Assembly: GCA_037367405.1 (NCBI GenBank)
Contig: JAZKJV010003133.1
Span: 124,001 to 188,000, forward strand
Length of the DNA stretch: 64,000 nucleotides
Direction of reading: 5' to 3'
Source: Ottelia alismoides
Taxonomy: Eukaryota; Streptophyta; Magnoliopsida; Alismatales; Hydrocharitaceae
Part shown: positions 46,101-55,806 of the stretch, piece after piece
Layout: each line of letters starts with the position of its first letter
Numbering within the stretch: the first letter of the stretch is position 1
Made by a program: the position numbers and the translations under genes
Notes under the pieces: model-generated
The model's database searches: none
Told to the model about the DNA's origin: nothing
The model's input: the letters and a program-made list of their open reading frames with translations, nothing else

Positions 46101-46860
46101 TGACTTTTTAATTTTGATTTTTAATTAATTATTTTTATACATTTTTATTCCCATTTTATATTTTATTTATTTATAGGATAAAATAAGGAATAAAAAACTA
46201 TTTTTATTTTATTTATATACATGTGGAAATAATTATTTATGTATAGCTATGTACATGGTATGTATACTAGGTCTTTTTGTATTTTTTTTAATTTTATGAT
46301 TTTTATTTGATTTTTGTTTTAATTCTTTTTATTTATTTTATTTACAAAACATAAAAAGGAGTATTTACAAAAAGTTTTGTAAATAAATTAGGTTATTTAC
46401 AAGGTGAAATAGAGAAGGTTGATGGACCATGTACAAGGTGAAGGGTTCTTTTTTGGATTTTTGATTTTTGAATTTTTATTTTGTTTTTAATAGCTTTTAA
46501 ATATATACAAAATATATACAAGTATTTACAACATATTTTTGGTTGAGGAAAACATTATTTATTTATTTACATAAATATATACATGTGAGCCCCTATCTCC
46601 CTCTACTTGTGGCTTTTATGCGGTCAGGCCCATGCTGAGCCCTCCCTTGGGTTAGGTTGCTCAATATTTATTCTAAATATTTCCCTCTTTTTCTTTTTCT
46701 TCTTTATTCTTTTATTTTTGCACAAAAACATGCTAATTATCTATATTTACAAACATGCATGCTTTTGCTAACTTTGCCTATTTACACATATCTACATGCA
46801 TTTGCATAGGTTTTTGTAGCTAAAATAATAGAATAAAGAGTGATGAATGGGTATTCATCA
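43182..46860 (-). repeat. 3' LTR of young Athila element
   Basis: AT-rich ends with a GC-rich block (44630-45950). It carries a TATA box on minus at 45665-45672. Confidence 0.96.
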
Positions 46861-49023
46861 CCCCCCTATACTATACTTTGCTAGTCCCTTAGCAAACACT
46901 TATTTGAAAAAGAAGTGCAAAAGAAAGAAAAAGGAAAAAGAAAAAGAGAATGTACATGGATCAAGGTTGATTATTAAACTTGCCTTCATTAAATTGAGGT
47001 ATGGAGCTTAATCAGATCTTTGGATTATTGATGTGTCGGAACCTTATTTAGACTTAAGCTTAAAACCTAACAGCCTCCAAGTTCCACTAATCTATAACCA
47101 AGACTCCTCAATGCTCCAGATCAGAACAAGTCATCAATCACAAACCCTGAAGACCATGAATCTTTCCTTGTCCTGTGTAAGTGAGGTCTAAGCTCTCTAC
47201 CTCAGAAATGGCAACTTGACAATCCTCCCCAACAAGGTAACTCTATGACCTCAATCTGGCCACTCTTTCCTCGAGGAGCGGGGTATTCCCTTCTAAGTTC
47301 AAGTACAACCGGCTCAAGAAGAGGGGGAAGAAGAGAATGGGTCAAGGCCAGTGTAGCCAAGTACCCTTGGGAGCTTGACCAGTGTAGCCAAGTCTCCCTG
47401 CTGCAAGCTACAACAGGTGGATCATGAAACCAAGCTTTGCTTATTGCACTTATATACATACTCCGGTGGGATTATCATTTTCTCTCAGACCCACCACTTT
47501 TTTGGAGTTATTTTCTTTTTCACATTTTTTTTCTTTTTTTTTTTCGAGTGCATCTATAAAACATGTACATGTGCAGCATATATACAAGGAGTTTTTCCTC
47601 TTGAGCCAGTAGACTATCCCTCTTTTGAAGCTTTATTGCAACCCACAACTCCCGTCGTTAGACTTCATGGCAACCAGACCAAGTTGAGACGCACTTCCTT
47701 CACTAAATGAAGAAGAGAGGTTCCGCCTAGAAGTACTACCCTCATATGCTACCCCAAGTCAAGGAAGACTGCCTCCTCACCACCTCATCCGTAGAGAGCT
47801 CGGTGCATAGTGCCGTTGTCCAAGTAAAGCCATAATCTATATGAGTCATGTGTTGTTGTTAAGTGCTCTACTTAGGCTCATTGAGATGACATGTGATCAT
47901 AGCCTAGTGGACTCAAAGAATTAAGTCACCATGGACCTGAAAAGCCTTAAACCTAAGCCTTATAAGGTTCCTCTTAGAAATTAGGTGGATTAAGATCTTA
48001 ATCAAGTTCCATTTCTCAATTTGATTCCAGGCTAGTTTAAATGTCAACTATCATCCAGAAAAACTATATACATATGTACAAAAAGATGCATATTTACACA
48101 ACATTTTACAACCATGCAAAATTTTCGAAAAATGTTTTGAAATCATGAATGATGATGCATGAAGTGCAAGTTTTGCAAAAAGATATTTACACACATTTAC
48201 ACGAGATTTTTGCAAACTTTTTGATTTTCAAAATATTTTGGAAAAATTTTGTACTATATACATAATTTTGATACAGAAAATATTTACACAAGCTTTACAC
48301 AAAAGATTTTTGAAATCATTTTTACAAAAATAATTTGTACACTAGCTATGTATGTGCAAAATAAAAGAAGATATGTACATGAAAATTTTTAATTTTTGTG
48401 GTTTTTAGCCATTTTTATTTATTTATTAACACACTCACACAAAGTACGAGTTATGGCTAAAGTATATATGAAATATATACACACCCCCCTATACTTAGCT
48501 CGAACGATGTCCTCAGAGTCAAGAGCGATGAAGAAGACATAACTCGTGCTATGTATAGGGAAGTGAAAAGGAAGGCTATACAAAAGTGAAAAGGGACTCG
48601 AGTCTTCCCCCTATACTTAGGATCAAGTAATCCTAAGTATAGCAGGCTGTACACGAAGGGAAAACCGAGTGGAGAATGTACAGGGTCTACCCCCCCTATA
48701 CTTAGGGTGAAATACCCCTAAGTATAGGCAGCAAAAACAGGGGTAGACAGAAACAAAAGAATACCCGAAAAGTCTCACATCCCCCCTATACTTAGGGTAA
48801 AGTGCACCCTAAGTATAGCAAAATCATAAGATGAAGAAAGGGATGTGGGACTAAAGAAAGTGATGATATAGACATCTGGATCTATGTACAGCGGAGAATC
48901 AGTAAAGCTCAGGCGTGAGATGCATTAGATGTGAGTCAAAGACTACATCTCACGCAAAATGAATAGGGGCAAGATCAACGACCCGCGGCTCATGATCTAG
49001 AAATGGCTTGAGCCGCTGGCCGT
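46861..49023 (-). other. Noncoding region between gag-pol and 3' LTR
   Basis: The position where Athila elements often carry an env-like gene; no such frame is present. It contains the PPT (GGGGGG on minus at 46861-46866), the four-hairpin array, and the out-of-frame continuation of the integrase tail (48950-49060). Confidence 0.75.
48488..48818 (-). repeat. Array of four CTATACTTAG hairpins downstream of pol (young element)
   Basis: Hairpins lie at about 48488-48559 (long loop), 48611-48642 (13-bp perfect stem, loop CAAGTA), 48695-48728 and 48786-48818 (13-bp perfect stem). Outer pairings also exist, such as GTCTACCCC (48686) with GGGGTAGAC (48740) and CACATCCC (48777) with GGGATGTG (48840). 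Confidence 0.85.
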
Positions 49024-52000
49024 TCACTCGGAAGGTACTCTCAGAAGACAACTCACAATGCTACCGTTGTCGTGTACCTTCCGAACCAGATAAGGTCCTT
49101 TCCATTTGCTTTGGAGCTTCCCTGGAAATAATCTAAGCCTCGCATCAAACAGCCATACTCTCTGTCCAATCTCAAAATGTTTGTGGCTGATATGAGAATC
49201 ATGCCACTCCTTGACTCTCTCCTTATAATGTAGGCTGCTCGTGAAAGCTGCATCTCTAAGCTCTTCCAGGGCAGCTAGCTCTGCCCTCCTCTGGTCTCCT
49301 ATATCAGCTGGATCCATAAGAATGTCTGTAACTGCCCAGAGTGACTTGTGCCTCAGCTCAACAGGAAGGTGACAAGGCTTGCCATACACGAGGCGAAAGG
49401 GAGATGTACCCAAAGGTGTCTTGAAAGACGTCCTATATGCCCACAAGACCGAGTCCAATAGCTGTGACCAATCCTTTCGGTCAGGGCGGACGACTTTCTG
49501 CAGAATTGTCTTGATCTCCCTATTCGACACTTCGGCTAGACCATTCGTCTGTGGATGGTATGGTGTAGCAACTCGATGATCTATGCCGAACTCGCTCGCA
49601 AGTGCCTTCACCTGGTCGTTGATGAAGTGAGATCCCCCATCAGAAATGAGAACTCGTGGAACCCCGAACCGCGTGATGATATGCTTCCTCAAAAATCTGC
49701 AAACTGTCCTCGCATCAGCGGCTCGGGCGGGGATAGCCTCCACCCAACGACTCACATAATCGACGGCCAACAGAATGTACTCGAATCCCTGACTCTTAGG
49801 GAATGGACCCATGAAATCGATGCCCCATGCGTCAAAAACCTCACAGAAGTGAATGGGCTGCATCGGCATCATATCACGCTGTCCACAAGTGCCCATCCTC
49901 TGACAGTCAGTACACCTCTTCACGAACTCATCTGAGTCCTTGAAGAGGGTAGGCCACCACAAGCCGGATTGGAGCACTTTCTGTGCCGTTCTCCTCCCAG
50001 AATGATGTCCCCCTGCCTCAAGCTTGTGGCAGTAAGTGAGGACGCTATGGTGTTCCTCCTGAGGAATACACCGACGCCAGATGCTATCCCCTCCTTCGTG
50101 GTAAAGGATGGGATCCTCCCAATGGTAGGACTTGGCCTTCGCAAGGAAGGTCTCAAGCCTCTGCCTGGGCCAATCTTGTGGGACTTTCCCAGCAACGAGA
50201 AAGTTCACAATATCGGCGTACCATGGGAGTGAGGCGATAGCAAGGATCGCCTCATCTGGGAAGGTATCTCTGATCGGATCAATCTGCTCTGTCTCCTCAG
50301 GCTGCTCTAAACGGGATAAATGGTCCGCCACCACATTCTTGACTCCAGGCTTATCCTTGATCTCAATGTCGAACTCCTGGAGTAGAAGGATCCATCTGGT
50401 CAGTCTGGCCTTGGCATCCTTCTTTGCCATGAGGTACCTGATGGCGGTATGATCTGTGTACAAGGTCACTCGGGATCCAATGATATAAGATCTGAATTTG
50501 TCCAGGGCGAACACTACTGCTAGCATCTCCTTCTCTGTGACCGTATAATTCCGCTGGGCGGAATCCAATGTGCGGCTAGCATAGTGTATAGCAAATGGCA
50601 CTCCATCCCTCCTCTGTCCCAGCACTGCCCCTACGGCAAAATCGGAGGCGTCCGTCATGATCTCGAATGGGAGAGACCAATCAGGCGGCTGGAGGACAGG
50701 AGCCTCAATAACACATCTCTGGAGAGTAGCAAATGACGAAAGACACTTGTCATCGACAAGGAACTCGGTGTCTTTCGTCAAGAGGTCAGTCAACGGTCGG
50801 GCAATCCTGCTAAAATCCTGAATGAATCTACGATAAAATCCAACGTGCCCCAGGAATGACCGTAGCTGCCTCAAATTGGACGGCGGTGTGAGTTTTCTAA
50901 TGACATCAACCTTGGCCGGATCCACCTCCATGCCCCTGTTGGAGATGATGTGGCCAAGCACCGTCCCTTGAGTCACCATAAAGTGACTCTTCTCCCAAGA
51001 TAGCACCAAGTTGTACTCAATACATCGCTGGAGTACCCGGTCTAGGCAGTCAAGACAGGAGTCGAATCCGTCGCCGTAGACCGAGAAATCGTCCATGAAG
51101 ACCTCAAGGCACTCCCCTACCATGTCCGAAAATATCGACAGCATGCACCTCTGAAAAGTCGCAGGGGCGTTGCATAGCCCAAATGGCATGCGTCGAAAAG
51201 CGTATGTGCCAAAGGGACAGGTAAAGGTGGTCTTCTCCTGATCCTCAGGAGCGATGGCCACTTGGTTGTAGCCCGAGTACCCATCCAGGAAGCAATAATG
51301 GCTCTTCCCTGCCAGTCTCTCAATGATCTGGTCAATAAAAGGCAGGGGGAAATGGTCCTTCTTGGTGGCTTGGTTGAGTCTCCTGTAGTCAACACAAACC
51401 CTCCAAGAGGTGGGTACCCGTGTAGCAATCTCCTCTCCCGACTCACTGATCATAGTCGTGATGCTCGTCTTCTTGGGCACCACATGCAAGGGGCTGACCC
51501 ACTTGGAGTCGGAAATGGGATAAATAAAACCTGCACCCCACCACTTCGATATCTCCTTCATGACAACCTCTCTCAGGTTGGGGTTCAGACGCCGCTGGAA
51601 CTCACGCGACGGCTTCGCCCCATCCTCTAGGTAGATGTGGTGGGAGCAAACTGATGGATCAATCCCATGGAGATCTGCTACGCTCCATCCGATCGCCTTG
51701 CGGTTCTTTTCAAGAACCCCCATCAGACGGGATTCCTGCTCTCCAGTCAACTCAGCGGAGATGATGACTGGGTACATCTCAGGTTGGCCCGCAAGGAACC
51801 GATACTTCAGCGAAGTAGGGAGCGGCTTCAGCTCTGGTATGCTGGGTGCTGGCAAATCTGGCTGTGGAAGGAACTGCGTGAAAGCTGCAAGATCGGCCAA
51901 ATCTGCCTGGGACAATGAAAGTGTACTCTCGCATACTGGGTCGGGAGAAGGCGGCTCAACTGCACTGTCTCTGCTCTGCTCTGCCTCTACCTCCTCCTCT

Positions 52001-55000
52001 GTAGGCTCAGGTGAACTCAGGTCTGGTATCTGATCACAACAATCGGCCCAATCAGACTCTGAATCCGAGGGATCTGCATCAGACTCGGTGGCATCAGTAC
52101 CACCGGGAAACAAGGTGGCATCAGCACCACCATCACAAAACACTGTGCTGCGATCGAGAACCGGCTCTGCTGCCGCAATGGTATCCTGAACCAGGTCTGT
52201 GCTCTCCAGACTCTCCTCTGCTATCATCTCTGCCTCAGCTGTGTCTGAAAGTGAGAGGGTAGTCTGTGCCTCAAGGTCTGCCCAAGCTGCCTCATCATCT
52301 GAAATCACAAAGTCGCAGTCCTGGTGGATGTCTGCCTCTGCGTCTGTCAGCTGCTCTGAGTCGGTACTGGCATCTGAGCGGGATCTGGATCTGGCTCTGT
52401 AGTCCTCGACCGTCTCTATTTGTATACTCTCGCCCTGGACGCGAAAGTACACCTTCCCGCTATCATGATCAGTCACCGCCTTGGCTGTGGCCAAGAACGG
52501 ACGACCAAGGATGATGGGGGTATCGGCCACTGATTCAGGGATCTCCATGTCCAACACTACGAAGTCCACGGGGAATTGCAAACCCTGAATCGTGACGATA
52601 ACATCTCGCAACAACCCCTTCGGCCTCTTGACAGATCGATCAGCGAACTGAAGGACTGTCCTGCTCTGTCGAAGAGTGCCCAACTCGAAGCGGTCGAGAA
52701 GGGCTGCCGGAAGGAGGTTGATAGACGATCCGCTATCTAAAAGAGTACGGTCGAACCTCTGCTCTCTGATCTGGCAACTAACATACGGGGCCCCTGCATC
52801 TGGCCTCTTGGCTGGCAGACGGTTCTGAATCGCAAAGCACGTGGCTTTGGTCAGCACATGGATCTCAGAAGTGTGGTTCCTCCTCCTCCTCCTAACTGTA
52901 GTCCTCTCTCTCAAAGATCTCTGGAGGAGGGGGATGTGCTGCAAAGCCTCCTGGAGGGTCAGCTGGATATGGAAGCGATCAATCATGCTCTGGCTGAACT
53001 CCTCAAACTCTCTCTTTTTTGAATCATTTTTCTTCCCCTTCCCCATCTGAAGGGCTCTAGGGAAGGGGATCACTGGGTCCTTCTCAGATGAAGGACTAGG
53101 AAAAGATCTACGCGGTTCAAGGACCGGATCCACACATACATCAGGCACCACAGTGGGACCAAAAGAATGTAAACCTTTTCCTTTATTATTCACAGAATCC
53201 TGAGATACATGACCACGGGGAGAAACAACAACTCTCTCTCTACAAACACTGGTGGCCTCAGTACCACCACGAGTGGGCTGCTCTGCTGCTGCTGGACTAG
53301 GTAGACGTCTCGCGGCCTCAGTACCGCGTACTGGCTCGGCTGCTGCTCGGGTGGCATCAGTACCACCTCCTGAATCTGGTGAAGTGGCGGCCTCAGTACC
53401 GCCGGTGGGATCAGCATCCTCGGTGGCCTCAGTACCACCGTCATCGATTGGAGCGGCCTCAGTACCGCTCTCCTCCTCCTCCTGTGGCGCCTCGGGATGG
53501 TGCTCAGCTGAGGCGCCGCCGCCGGCTGGGGTCCTACCGCTCCTAAGTGTAGCAAAATCAACATCAAACAGATCTGACGAAGTATCATCAAATGGATCAC
53601 TAGGAGTGGTAAACTCATCAAGTACTACCTGCTCAGGCTTCCTCTTGAGATTGTTCGGGTTCGGCTCTATCTGTGCAGGTATTGCGGCCTTCCCTCTCAC
53701 CAAGTCCCGCAACTCCTGGCGGAACTCATCCATCTCCCGTCTGAAGGTCGCCTGCTGGTCCGTGAGGAGGCGGGCGATGTCATCCATGGCGGGGCTCTCG
53801 TGGGAGCCCGACGGGTAGCCTCTCTGTGGGTGAGGCTGCTGGTACTGCTGTGGGTGAGAGGGATAGGTAGGAGGGTGCTGCTGGTGCTGGTATCCTGGGT
53901 GAGCCTGCTGCTCACGCCTCCAAGACTGTCCCTGCTGATAGGGACGAGGACCGTACGACTGCTGCTGGTACACTGGGTGCTGCTGCTGCGGCTGCTGGTG
54001 CTGGTCTCTCTGATGGGAGTACTGCCCTCCCTGTGCTGACGGCTGCTGCTGGGGCTGGCCTCCACCACTCCCCCACCTGAATCCGGGATGGTCTCGTCGG
54101 ATCCCAGGCTGGGGACGGTCGTACCAGATCCCGTTGACATCCATCAACGGCTCTGAGTCTAAGGGGGCTGGGGGTAGTACTGCCAACGGCTGATCCGGCT
54201 GGTAGACCACCATCTGCATCTCTGGAGATGGTGGGGACTGGTAGGTAGGCTGCGGCTGCTGGTACGGCTTCGCCTGTACAAGATGGACCTGTCTAGGCTG
54301 CGCTGGGGCGCTGGAGCGCTGGGACGAGCTGCTACTGCTGCCGGAGTCGCCTCGCGACTGAAGACGGGGCTGAGAAGCCGTCTGTGTCTCCTGGAGACAC
54401 ATGATCTGTGTCTTCAGGTCGCTCAAGACCTGTGCCATCTGATCCATCTGTGCTATGCTCTGGCACTGCTTCTTCTCGATCAGCTCCATGCGGTCCAGCT
54501 TCTCGGATATGATACCCATATCTGCAGCTGAAGACTCTGCCTGTGCTGCTGCTGCTGCTGCAGATGAACTGGAAGGACCTGCATCGACCCGTGCTATCCT
54601 CTGGTACTGCACGAGTCCTGGCTGAAGTGGCTGGGTCTTCTGTGTGTATAGGCGGGTCTGAGACATAACCATGTAGTTCTCCGCCATCTCCTCGAAAATC
54701 GCCCAGACCTGGTCATGGTCCTTGGCGAAGTAAGATCCGCCACAAGAAGCGTTCACCAGGCCCTGTAGCTCTGGTGACAACCCACTGAAGAAGCTCTGAA
54801 CTAGGTTCGGCTTCGTGATATCATGGTGTGGGCATCTGTCAAGGAGCTCTCTGAACCTCTCCCAGGCCTCGTGGAACTGCTCATTGGGAAACATGGAGAA
54901 GTTGCTGATCAGGGCCCTCGCCGCGTTCGTCCGCCCGAGTGGATAGTACTTGTTCAAGTACTTGGTGCGGAGCTGCTCCCAGGTGTACACAAATCTCCCC

Positions 55001-55806
55001 AAGTGCTTCAGCCAGGTGGCTGCTCTGTCTGCGAGGGAGAACGGAAAAGCAATCATCCGTATGGTATCCTGGTCTACGTGTCTGTCGTGGACAGTACTGC
55101 AGATCATCAGAAACTCCTGTAGGTGGAGATGGGGCTCCTCTGTAGCCAGTCCATGAAACCTCGGAAGCATCTGCAAAGTGTTCGGGGGGAACTTGAAGTC
55201 CCCCACGATCGCTGGAACCACCACCCAGTGGTGCATCAGTGTAGAGCCGGGATTGTGTAAATCCCGCATCGGTCTAGGTGGTCCTCCTCCTCCTGCGGCT
55301 GCTGCCGCTGCGGCGGCGGCCGCGGCTGCTGCTGCTGCTGCTGCGGCTCGTGCCTGTGCATCTGCATCTGGGATCTCCTCGGGCTCGCTCTGTGCATCTC
55401 TCTCTGCTCGGAGCCTCTCCATCTCGCGCCTCATCTCTATCATGAATGCTCCCTGATCGCGGAGCTGCTGCTGAACTGTCTCTAACTGTGCGATCAGGGT
55501 GGAGTTGATCGCTCCCTGATCCAAAACAAAGTGCTCGGGTCTACGGGAGTGATCGTCTGAACTGCCGGCCATCGCGACGTCTGCAAAATCGAAGGAGCCC
55601 AACTCAGGTGCTGTCAAATGAATAAGTCTCTCCTCGGGCTCAGGTCTCTCAGGTAAATCAGAAAGGGGGTCGAGGGGGAACAGGGCGGAGTCATACTCGG
55701 GCTCGGAGAGCGGGTCTGAGCTCTCGCGAGCCAACCTAGATGATGTGGTAGACGCGCCCGAGAGCGGTGCAACCAACGGCTGCCTAAGAGACCGTCTACC
55801 CATCAT
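49024..55806 (-). CDS. Athila-type Gag-Pol polyprotein, 2260 residues
   Basis: One uninterrupted frame. Approximate residues: ~153-172 poly-Ala; ~200-370 retrotransposon Gag core (WLKHLGRF, KYLNKYYPLG); ~520-720 Gln/Pro/Tyr-rich linker; ~775-852 a region rich in GGTEAT repeats; ~1020 aspartic protease LLDSGSS with ILGRPFL downstream; ~1405-1640 reverse transcriptase with VCVDYRRLN and the catalytic VFMDDFS (~1571; FMDD is usual in this lineage); ~1710-1800 RNase H (MTDASDF, YTDHTA); ~1905-1970 integrase HHCC zinc finger; ~1997, 2053 and 2089 the D, D and E of the integrase core (IDFMGPF, LISDGGSHF, NGLAE). The C-terminus ends abruptly at SCLLRVPSE where the old copy continues, because of a one-base shift near 49058. 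All key catalytic residues are present, so activity is possible but not shown. The product would process itself, copy element RNA and integrate the cDNA. Confidence 0.97.
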   Translation of the reverse strand: MMGRRSLRQPLVAPLSGASTTSSRLARESSDPLSEPEYDSALFPLDPLSDLPERPEPEERLIHLTAPELGSFDFADVAMAGSSDDHSRRPEHFVLDQGAINSTLIAQLETVQQQLRDQGAFMIEMRREMERLRAERDAQSEPEEIPDADAQARAAAAAAAAAAAAAAAAAAGGGGPPRPMRDLHNPGSTLMHHWVVVPAIVGDFKFPPNTLQMLPRFHGLATEEPHLHLQEFLMICSTVHDRHVDQDTIRMIAFPFSLADRAATWLKHLGRFVYTWEQLRTKYLNKYYPLGRTNAARALISNFSMFPNEQFHEAWERFRELLDRCPHHDITKPNLVQSFFSGLSPELQGLVNASCGGSYFAKDHDQVWAIFEEMAENYMVMSQTRLYTQKTQPLQPGLVQYQRIARVDAGPSSSSAAAAAAQAESSAADMGIISEKLDRMELIEKKQCQSIAQMDQMAQVLSDLKTQIMCLQETQTASQPRLQSRGDSGSSSSSSQRSSAPAQPRQVHLVQAKPYQQPQPTYQSPPSPEMQMVVYQPDQPLAVLPPAPLDSEPLMDVNGIWYDRPQPGIRRDHPGFRWGSGGGQPQQQPSAQGGQYSHQRDQHQQPQQQHPVYQQQSYGPRPYQQGQSWRREQQAHPGYQHQQHPPTYPSHPQQYQQPHPQRGYPSGSHESPAMDDIARLLTDQQATFRREMDEFRQELRDLVRGKAAIPAQIEPNPNNLKRKPEQVVLDEFTTPSDPFDDTSSDLFDVDFATLRSGRTPAGGGASAEHHPEAPQEEEESGTEAAPIDDGGTEATEDADPTGGTEAATSPDSGGGTDATRAAAEPVRGTEAARRLPSPAAAEQPTRGGTEATSVCRERVVVSPRGHVSQDSVNNKGKGLHSFGPTVVPDVCVDPVLEPRRSFPSPSSEKDPVIPFPRALQMGKGKKNDSKKREFEEFSQSMIDRFHIQLTLQEALQHIPLLQRSLRERTTVRRRRRNHTSEIHVLTKATCFAIQNRLPAKRPDAGAPYVSCQIREQRFDRTLLDSGSSINLLPAALLDRFELGTLRQSRTVLQFADRSVKRPKGLLRDVIVTIQGLQFPVDFVVLDMEIPESVADTPIILGRPFLATAKAVTDHDSGKVYFRVQGESIQIETVEDYRARSRSRSDASTDSEQLTDAEADIHQDCDFVISDDEAAWADLEAQTTLSLSDTAEAEMIAEESLESTDLVQDTIAAAEPVLDRSTVFCDGGADATLFPGGTDATESDADPSDSESDWADCCDQIPDLSSPEPTEEEVEAEQSRDSAVEPPSPDPVCESTLSLSQADLADLAAFTQFLPQPDLPAPSIPELKPLPTSLKYRFLAGQPEMYPVIISAELTGEQESRLMGVLEKNRKAIGWSVADLHGIDPSVCSHHIYLEDGAKPSREFQRRLNPNLREVVMKEISKWWGAGFIYPISDSKWVSPLHVVPKKTSITTMISESGEEIATRVPTSWRVCVDYRRLNQATKKDHFPLPFIDQIIERLAGKSHYCFLDGYSGYNQVAIAPEDQEKTTFTCPFGTYAFRRMPFGLCNAPATFQRCMLSIFSDMVGECLEVFMDDFSVYGDGFDSCLDCLDRVLQRCIEYNLVLSWEKSHFMVTQGTVLGHIISNRGMEVDPAKVDVIRKLTPPSNLRQLRSFLGHVGFYRRFIQDFSRIARPLTDLLTKDTEFLVDDKCLSSFATLQRCVIEAPVLQPPDWSLPFEIMTDASDFAVGAVLGQRRDGVPFAIHYASRTLDSAQRNYTVTEKEMLAVVFALDKFRSYIIGSRVTLYTDHTAIRYLMAKKDAKARLTRWILLLQEFDIEIKDKPGVKNVVADHLSRLEQPEETEQIDPIRDTFPDEAILAIASLPWYADIVNFLVAGKVPQDWPRQRLETFLAKAKSYHWEDPILYHEGGDSIWRRCIPQEEHHSVLTYCHKLEAGGHHSGRRTAQKVLQSGLWWPTLFKDSDEFVKRCTDCQRMGTCGQRDMMPMQPIHFCEVFDAWGIDFMGPFPKSQGFEYILLAVDYVSRWVEAIPARAADARTVCRFLRKHIITRFGVPRVLISDGGSHFINDQVKALASEFGIDHRVATPYHPQTNGLAEVSNREIKTILQKVVRPDRKDWSQLLDSVLWAYRTSFKTPLGTSPFRLVYGKPCHLPVELRHKSLWAVTDILMDPADIGDQRRAELAALEELRDAAFTSSLHYKERVKEWHDSHISHKHFEIGQRVWLFDARLRLFPGKLQSKWKGPYLVRKVHDNGSIVSCLLRVPSE
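53250..53480 (-). repeat. GGTACTGAGGC(C) repeats coding GGTEA(T/A)
   Basis: The DNA unit GGTGGTACTGAGGCCACC and variants recurs about eight times here, and as GGTGGTGCTGATGCC/GGTGGTACTGATGCC at about 52085-52135, giving GGTEAT, GGTEAA or GGTDAT in the protein. Confidence 0.85.

Noticed and set aside
48488..48818. CRISPR-like look of the regularly spaced repeats
   Set aside because: These are hairpins with unequal spacing inside a eukaryotic retrotransposon; no uniform spacers or cas genes.
46861..49023. Env-like gene expected for Athila
   Set aside because: Searched on both strands; no frame with a signal peptide or transmembrane segment of useful length.
49053..55456. Many antisense and out-of-phase frames
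   Set aside because: Shadows of the 2260-codon Athila gag-pol.
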